NCBI GenBank assembly: GCA_905182465.1
Contig: CAJJBI010000006.1
Coordinates: forward strand, 1 to 64,000
DNA: 64,000 bases
Source: Opitutaceae bacterium BACL24 MAG-120322-bin51
GTDB lineage: Bacteria > Verrucomicrobiota > Verrucomicrobiia > Opitutales > Coraliomargaritaceae
Direction: 5' to 3'
The notes under the pieces are model-generated. The model had not been told where the DNA came from. It saw only the letters and a list, made by a program, of their open reading frames with translations, and ran no database searches. This document shows positions 59,401 through 64,000 of the stretch, one piece after another. Made by a program: the position numbers and the translations under genes. The first letter of the stretch is position 1, and every line of letters starts with the position of its first letter.

Positions 59401-59545
59401 AGCTGCGACTGGCATTGGTAGTTTCGACCTGAACCAGCAGGGACATCGAGAGGATCAACATGAGCACGAAAGCCATTAATGACAACGCCACAACCAGAGC
59501 GAAGCCTGATTGGCGTTTATGGTCAGTGCTTTTGAGGGCGTGCAT
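56447..59545 (-). pseudogene. Verru_Chthon cassette protein A, heavily decayed
   Basis: The gene starts at ATG 59545 with a prepilin-like N-terminus (MHALKSTDHKRQSGFALVVA), matching Verru_Chthon A (TIGR02600), followed by ARLALMMAMGELQKHAGPDAK. The family's later blocks are found in different frames: FVIRMEDESGDLEFELDIVGLP, NAWLPGRSKNWV followed by a stop (about 58168), FGYHFVLRGPHIQL, DPRNPRPTFFNLIG, SWGSEGTTNTSEWFDRYYFTG, AAHFMITNRFNINSTSVAAW, RRLTEEQLTDLAESVVDQI and RSDTFKIRTRAQSYS. At least eight frame changes or stops are spread across 3.1 kb. The family is thought to make a surface fibre or pilin-like structure with B, C and D partners. None of those are here. Clearly non-functional. 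Confidence 0.85.
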
Positions 59546-59762
59546 GTTCGTCCGCGATATTAGATTTTTGCCAACATTACACACTAGTCAGCAACCGCAG
59601 TTTGTCCCGAAAAAGAAATCGTGCGACGGTAAAATCACACCGCTGATGCAATTACTGGGCGTGCATAGTGTACAGGCTCGGCATCCCTAACTATTGCATT
59701 GGCTCACGCCGTAAGCCGGTCTTTCGCTTGTGCGGGGACACAGGCTGGAGGTCTTGCTTACT

Positions 59763-60305
59763 TTAAACCAGACCGAGCACCATTTTGCCTTCTTCGCTAA
59801 TCATGTCTTGGTTCCAGGGTGGATCCCAGACGATGTTAACTTCGGCTTCGCTCACGCCGGGGACGCGTTCGAGTTGGCCTTTGGCGTCTTCGGCGATGGC
59901 GGGGCCCATGCCGCAACCGGGAGCGGTGAGGGTCATGTCCATGTCGAGCTTGTGGCCGCCTTCGAGTCGCTCTTTGGTGTTGAGCGAATAAACGAGTCCT
60001 AGATCGACAATGTTGACGGGAATTTCGGGGTCGAAGACCTTTTTGAGGGCTTCCCAGAGCGCGTCTTTTTCGGGCGGGGAGCCGTCGTGCTCGTCTTCGC
60101 TAGCAGCGGCTTCGGTGACGTCTTCGCCAAGGGCATCGCCGTCGACGCCTTTGATCCGGAACATGCCGTTATGCGTCATCACAGTGAAGTTACCGCCGAG
60201 GCGATGGGTGATGGTCACAGTTTCGCCTTCTGGCAGGCTCATGGGTGTGCCTTGCGGGATGAGTGTGGCCTCGACTTCGCGAGAGAGTGTGCGTGTATCG
60301 TCCAT
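59763..60305 (-). CDS. SufT-like Fe-S cluster assembly protein (DUF59/MIP18 domain)
   Basis: 180 residues. The C-terminal half is a DUF59/MIP18 domain ([21 protein letters not shown], then [20 protein letters not shown]) with the conserved Cys of the TAPGCG motif. The N-terminal 80 residues form an extra domain ([20 protein letters not shown]), as in the SufT proteins found in suf operons. SufT helps mature Fe-S proteins. It is the last gene of the suf run, 74 bases after sufD. Start ATG 60305. Confidence 0.9.
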   Translation of the reverse strand: MDDTRTLSREVEATLIPQGTPMSLPEGETVTITHRLGGNFTVMTHNGMFRIKGVDGDALGEDVTEAAASEDEHDGSPPEKDALWEALKKVFDPEIPVNIVDLGLVYSLNTKERLEGGHKLDMDMTLTAPGCGMGPAIAEDAKGQLERVPGVSEAEVNIVWDPPWNQDMISEEGKMVLGLV

Positions 60306-60379
60306 TGTTATCTGTGAATGTTGGCTGATGAGTGATGACTGATCGGCGATGGATTATTATCAATAATCAGTCCTATTGA

Positions 60380-61681
60380 TTAAGAAATTTTTCCAGAAAA
60401 TTTCTGGTGAATGAGTTGGCGGAGATTTTCGACGAGTTCCTCGCTGTCGATCTTTTCGATGACTTCTTCGAAGAATCCGAAGACCATGAGCTGCATGGCG
60501 ACGCGTTGGGGTATGCCGCGTTGCATCATATAGAAGAGCTCTTCTTTGTCTACGTTGCCGGTGGTGGCGCCGTGGGAGCAGCGCACGTCGTTGGCTAAGA
60601 TTTCAAGGCCGGGCAGGGCGTTGGCGTCGGCGGAGGGGTCGAGCAAGAGATTTCGGTTGGTCTGGTAAGCGTCGGTTTGTTGGGAACCTTCGGCGACTTT
60701 GATCAGACCAGAGAAGATGGTGCGACTGTTGTCGAGCAGCGCGTTCTTATAGAGCAGGTCGGACACGGCGTTGGGCGCGTTGTGCGTCTGGAAGGTGCGT
60801 TGGTCAAACTCCTGCGTTCCTTCTGCGACGGTCAGCGAATACATCTTTACGTCGGCACCGGCACCTTCGATCCGGGTCTGGTTCTCGAAGCGGGCGCGCT
60901 CCGCTCCTATGTTGACCGCGACATTTTTTACCTGTGCATCGCGATCGGCCACGGTGGTGTCGAGTTGGAAGGAGACGGTTTTTTCGTTCCAGTCTTGCAC
61001 GACTTTGCGGAAGACGTGGGCATTGGCCCCAGCATGGATGTTGGAGACGGAGATGTTGAGCGCTTCATTTTCTTCTGTTTCGGAGAAGAAGATATCGACC
61101 ACGGAGGCCTTCGAGTTGTCCTCGGCGATGATGAGGGTGTGCGGGAAGACGGCTGCGCGGCTACCGCTCGTCCAGTAGTAGTTGACGAATGGCTTTTCGA
61201 TTTCGACGCCCTTAGGCACGTAGAGTACGGCGCCGGCCTTGACCGTGGCGGCGTGAAGGCCGAAGAACTTTTGCGAGCCGAGTTCGGTCGATTCTTGGAG
61301 GAAGTATTTTTCCATCAACTCGGGGTGCTGCTCGACGGCTTCGGAGATCGGCAAGTAGATGACGCCTTGTTTGGCAAGCTCGGGGCCGATGCACTCAAAG
61401 TTAGCTGGCGCGTCGTCCACGTAGACCATGAGTCCAGCGCGATCGGAGACCAGATTGGAGCGTTCAGTCAAGGCGTCGAGCGTGGCGGAGCTGGGCGCTG
61501 CGACTGGATTGAAGTTGTCGATGCTCAGCTTGCCGACGCTAGCGAAGCGCCACTCTTCGGCGCGTGCTGTCGGCATGGCGAGCTTCTTGAACTGATCGAG
61601 TCCGGCGGTGCGGCGCTCGGCCAGCCAGCTAGGCTCTTTGGCGGAGAGGGTGTTTGTTGGTGTTTCCAAAGTGGTATTCAT
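60380..61681 (-). CDS. sufD: SufD, Fe-S cluster scaffold subunit
   Basis: 433 residues. The N-terminal helical part is followed by the SufBD beta-helix ([40 protein letters not shown]). The C-terminal end has [30 protein letters not shown], with the conserved His and Cys near the SufB-SufD interface. SufD joins SufB and SufC in the scaffold that assembles Fe-S clusters for transfer to apoproteins. It lies 121 bases after sufB; a CCCTC/GAGGG hairpin-like element is in the gap. Start ATG 61681. Confidence 0.95.
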   Translation of the reverse strand: MNTTLETPTNTLSAKEPSWLAERRTAGLDQFKKLAMPTARAEEWRFASVGKLSIDNFNPVAAPSSATLDALTERSNLVSDRAGLMVYVDDAPANFECIGPELAKQGVIYLPISEAVEQHPELMEKYFLQESTELGSQKFFGLHAATVKAGAVLYVPKGVEIEKPFVNYYWTSGSRAAVFPHTLIIAEDNSKASVVDIFFSETEENEALNISVSNIHAGANAHVFRKVVQDWNEKTVSFQLDTTVADRDAQVKNVAVNIGAERARFENQTRIEGAGADVKMYSLTVAEGTQEFDQRTFQTHNAPNAVSDLLYKNALLDNSRTIFSGLIKVAEGSQQTDAYQTNRNLLLDPSADANALPGLEILANDVRCSHGATTGNVDKEELFYMMQRGIPQRVAMQLMVFGFFEEVIEKIDSEELVENLRQLIHQKFSGKIS

Positions 61682-61802
61682 GTTGTGTAAGTGATGCGCG
61701 CTGAGGGCTGTGACTGCCCCCGACTGGGCTAAGCGATCACCCTCTTTAAAGGAGGGGAGTTCTTACCTTGTTCTTTATTTTAAGTTCAATGTTTAGTCAG
61801 GG

Positions 61803-63221
61803 TTACCCGACGCTGCCTTCCATTTCCATGTCGATGAGGCGCTTCAGTTCGACGGAGTATTCCATCGGGAAGGCTTTCATGAGTTCGTTGACGAATCCGT
61901 TGACTGCGAGGCTCATGGCTTCGCCTTCAGAGAGGCCGCGCTGCATCATGTAGAAGATCTGCTCGGCGCTGACTTTTGATACGCTGGCCTCGTGCTGGAC
62001 CGTGTTGTTTTGCCCGCGCGTGGTGATGGCGGGGTAGGTGTCGGTCCGGCTATTCGTGTTGATCAATAGAGCATCACACTCGGTATTGTTCTTACAATTT
62101 TTGAGATGCTTGGGCATATGGACTTGGCCACGGTAGGTGGAGCGTCCTTTGCCAATCGAAATCGACTTGGAGATAATGTTACTCGTGGTGTTGTCCGCGA
62201 GGTGCATCATCTTCGCGCCAGTGTCTTGGTGCTGACCGTCATTAGCGAGGGCGATGGAGAGTACTTCGCCACGAGCGCCTTTGCCTTTAAGTACGACGCC
62301 CGGATACTTCATCGTGAGACGTGAGCCGATGTTGCAATCGATCCATTTAACCTCGGCACCTTCGTCGGCCATGCCGCGCTTAGTCACGAGGTTGAATACG
62401 TTGGACGACCAATTTTGAACGGTGATGTATTGAATCTTGGCATTCTTGAGCGCAACGAGTTCGACCACCGCGCTGTGAAGCGTAGCTGTCTCAAATTTAG
62501 GCGCTGTGCAGCCTTCCATGTAGGTGATCTCAGAGTCTTCGTCGGCGATGATGAGCGTGCGCTCGAACTGACCGAAGTTTTCCGCGTTGATTCGGAAGTA
62601 GGCTTGCAGGGGCTGCTTGAGCTTAACGCCCTTGGGCACGTAGATGAAACTACCACCTGAGAAGGCGGCGCTGTTGAGCGCGGAGAATTTATTATCCGCT
62701 GTTGGGATGACCTTACCAAAGTAGGGCTTAAAGATTTCGGGATACTTGGCGAGGCCTTCGCTCGAACCGACGAAGATGACGCCTTCTTTTTCAAGGTCCT
62801 CCTTCATGCGGGAGTACGAAGCTTCCGAGTCGAACTGTGCTTCCACTCCAGCGAGGAACTTACGCTCTTGCTCGGGAATGCCGAGGCGCTCGAAAGTTTC
62901 CTTTACGTCGTCAGGTACATCGTCCCAGGAGCGGGCAGGTTGTTGGCCTTTGGAAAGGTAGTAGCGGATTTTATCGAAATCGATGTTCTCCAGATCCTTG
63001 TCCGCCCATTTGGTCGGCATGGGTTTCTTCTGGAAGACTTCGAGCGCTTTGAGGCGAAACTCGCGCACCCAATCGGGATCGTCTTTGACGTCGCTGATGT
63101 ATTTGATGGTGTCTTCGGTGAGGCCAACGCCTGCATCGAATTCATAGTTTTCCGGATACTTGAAGTTTCCCTTCTCGGTATCGACCTGAATAGCCTGATC
63201 TTGTAAGTCTGTATCGCTCAT
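61803..63221 (-). CDS. sufB: SufB, Fe-S cluster scaffold subunit
   Basis: 472 residues, the usual SufB length. Features visible: [22 protein letters not shown] near the N-terminus, [38 protein letters not shown] (Cys-containing region for sulfur transfer), and [19 protein letters not shown] before the C-terminal [13 protein letters not shown]. It pairs with SufC and SufD to build clusters. Start ATG 63221, 39 bases after the sufC stop. Confidence 0.96.
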   Translation of the reverse strand: MSDTDLQDQAIQVDTEKGNFKYPENYEFDAGVGLTEDTIKYISDVKDDPDWVREFRLKALEVFQKKPMPTKWADKDLENIDFDKIRYYLSKGQQPARSWDDVPDDVKETFERLGIPEQERKFLAGVEAQFDSEASYSRMKEDLEKEGVIFVGSSEGLAKYPEIFKPYFGKVIPTADNKFSALNSAAFSGGSFIYVPKGVKLKQPLQAYFRINAENFGQFERTLIIADEDSEITYMEGCTAPKFETATLHSAVVELVALKNAKIQYITVQNWSSNVFNLVTKRGMADEGAEVKWIDCNIGSRLTMKYPGVVLKGKGARGEVLSIALANDGQHQDTGAKMMHLADNTTSNIISKSISIGKGRSTYRGQVHMPKHLKNCKNNTECDALLINTNSRTDTYPAITTRGQNNTVQHEASVSKVSAEQIFYMMQRGLSEGEAMSLAVNGFVNELMKAFPMEYSVELKRLIDMEMEGSVG

Positions 63222-63260
63222 AGTTTTTAAATCGTTAATGATTGATGATTGAGTCGGAAG

Positions 63261-64000
63261 TTACGCTGAAGCTGTCGCGAATGCTTCTTTGACCCAGTCG
63301 TAGCCTTTGATTTCCAGCTCTTTGGCGAGTTCTTTATCGCCGCTGTGGACGATGCGACCGTCGAACATAACGTGGACGACGTCCGGCACGATGTAGTCGA
63401 GGAGGCGCTGGTAGTGTGTGATGACGAGGAATGCACGGTCTTCACTGCGCATGTGGTTGACACCTTCGGAGACGATGCGGAGCGCATCAATATCCAGACC
63501 TGAGTCGGTTTCATCCATCACGCAATACTTAGGGTCGAGCATGGCCATTTGGAGGATTTCGCAGCGCTTCTTTTCACCACCCGAGAAGCCCTCGTTGAGT
63601 GAGCGGGCAGTGAACTTACGATCCATTTTGAGCGCGTCCATCTTAGCGTAGAGGTCTTTGTAGTATTCGATCGCATTGATCTCTTCACCTTCTGGGAGGC
63701 GAGCTTGTTTCGCGGCGCGGATGAAATTGGCGATGGAGACGCCTGGTATTTCCATCGGATATTGGAAGGCGAGGAAAAGACCCGCATGAGAGATTTCGTC
63801 TGGCTCTTGGCCGAGGATGTTGACGCCATCGAGGAGCACTTCGCCGCTCTCGACTGTGTAGTCTTCGTGGCCGGCCATGACTTTAGCGAGCGTGCTCTTA
63901 CCGGTGCCATTGGGGCCCATCAGTGCATGCACTTCGCCTTTTGGGACCGTGAGATTAAAACCCTTAAGGATGGCTTGCCCATCGATGGAAACATGGAGAT
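63261..64000 (-). CDS. sufC: SufC ATPase, start outside the window
   Basis: The frame is open to the right edge, so about six N-terminal residues are missing and about 246 are seen. Walker [18 protein letters not shown], the Q-loop region [13 protein letters not shown], the signature [14 protein letters not shown], and Walker [18 protein letters not shown] are present. SufC is the ABC-type ATPase that drives the SufBCD scaffold. This is the first gene of the suf run seen; whether sufS/sufU or a regulator precedes it lies beyond 64000. Confidence 0.96.
   Translation of the reverse strand, partial: LHVSIDGQAILKGFNLTVPKGEVHALMGPNGTGKSTLAKVMAGHEDYTVESGEVLLDGVNILGQEPDEISHAGLFLAFQYPMEIPGVSIANFIRAAKQARLPEGEEINAIEYYKDLYAKMDALKMDRKFTARSLNEGFSGGEKKRCEILQMAMLDPKYCVMDETDSGLDIDALRIVSEGVNHMRSEDRAFLVITHYQRLLDYIVPDVVHVMFDGRIVHSGDKELAKELEIKGYDWVKEAFATASA

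Noticed and set aside
49590-59410. Several frameshifts lie within a few bases of the sequence AGCT, suggesting a methylation-linked base-calling error
   Set aside because: AGCT is frequent throughout the window, including in intact genes, and other lesions have none nearby; the association is not convincing without counts.
60677-61690. A 337-codon open frame on + opposite sufD
   Set aside because: It is the antisense of a high-GC coding frame; sufD on the minus strand has clear family motifs and the plus frame has none.

Overview
The window looks like one contiguous piece of a chromosome from a Verrucomicrobiota bacterium, most probably class Opitutae/Puniceicoccales (Coraliomargarita-like). 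The signs are a PEP-CTERM sorting protein (54957-55598), the remains of a Verru_Chthon cassette protein A gene (56447-59545), a Rho factor with a long Lys/Asn-rich extension, a metal permease fused to a DtxR-like domain, and a gspE-pilT-gspE-pilC block. There is no phage, insertion sequence, CRISPR array or rRNA. The placement is inferred from recognised families, not from a search.

Layout. (1) 1-6247: glycan biosynthesis, with three glycosyltransferases and a PAPS sulfotransferase on + and two glycosyltransferases on - (one frameshifted). (2) 6305-11756: a minus-strand run of housekeeping genes (dgt, pfkB-type kinase, tmk, malY-like, S4 protein, frameshifted methyltransferase). (3) 11810-14417: an unknown exported protein, tRNA-Ser(UGA) with a copied 3' end, and yifB/comM. 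(4) 14491-25787: coaE, rho, gspE/pilB, pilT, gspE/pilB, pilC, valS, all on +. (5) 25919-32665: a tiny lipoprotein, rlmN, aroG-type DAHP synthase, and a pyrB-pyrC-CPBP run. (6) 32753-37750: rpmI, rplT, and a four-gene Zn/Mn-type ABC importer. (7) 37798-47882: SMP-30-like protein, cysS, hemB, a short uvrC, cinA, holA, leuA, and a stand-alone coaC. (8) 47977-54716: a Tol/Exb-like envelope operon, TPR - exported protein - ExbB - VWA - ExbD - ExbD, whose TPR and VWA genes are frameshifted. (9) 54957-59545: PEP-CTERM protein and a heavily decayed Verru_Chthon A gene with a coupled, also broken, secreted-protein gene. (10) 59763-64000: sufT, sufD, sufB, sufC (sufC runs off the right end).

How it works together. 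The core genes are intact and cover coenzyme A, pyrimidine, aromatic amino acid, leucine, heme and Fe-S synthesis, translation and DNA repair. The accessory envelope functions show the interesting signals: a sulfated-glycan cluster, a pilus/secretion ATPase block without pilins, a metal importer whose permease carries its own DtxR-like module, and a proton-driven TPR/ExbB/VWA/ExbD operon preceded by a perfect 26-bp palindrome. Frameshifts are concentrated in the envelope genes of regions 1, 8 and 9, while long housekeeping genes (valS, rho, leuA, sufB) are open throughout. This argues for real decay of surface functions rather than uniform sequencing error, though raw reads would have to confirm each lesion.
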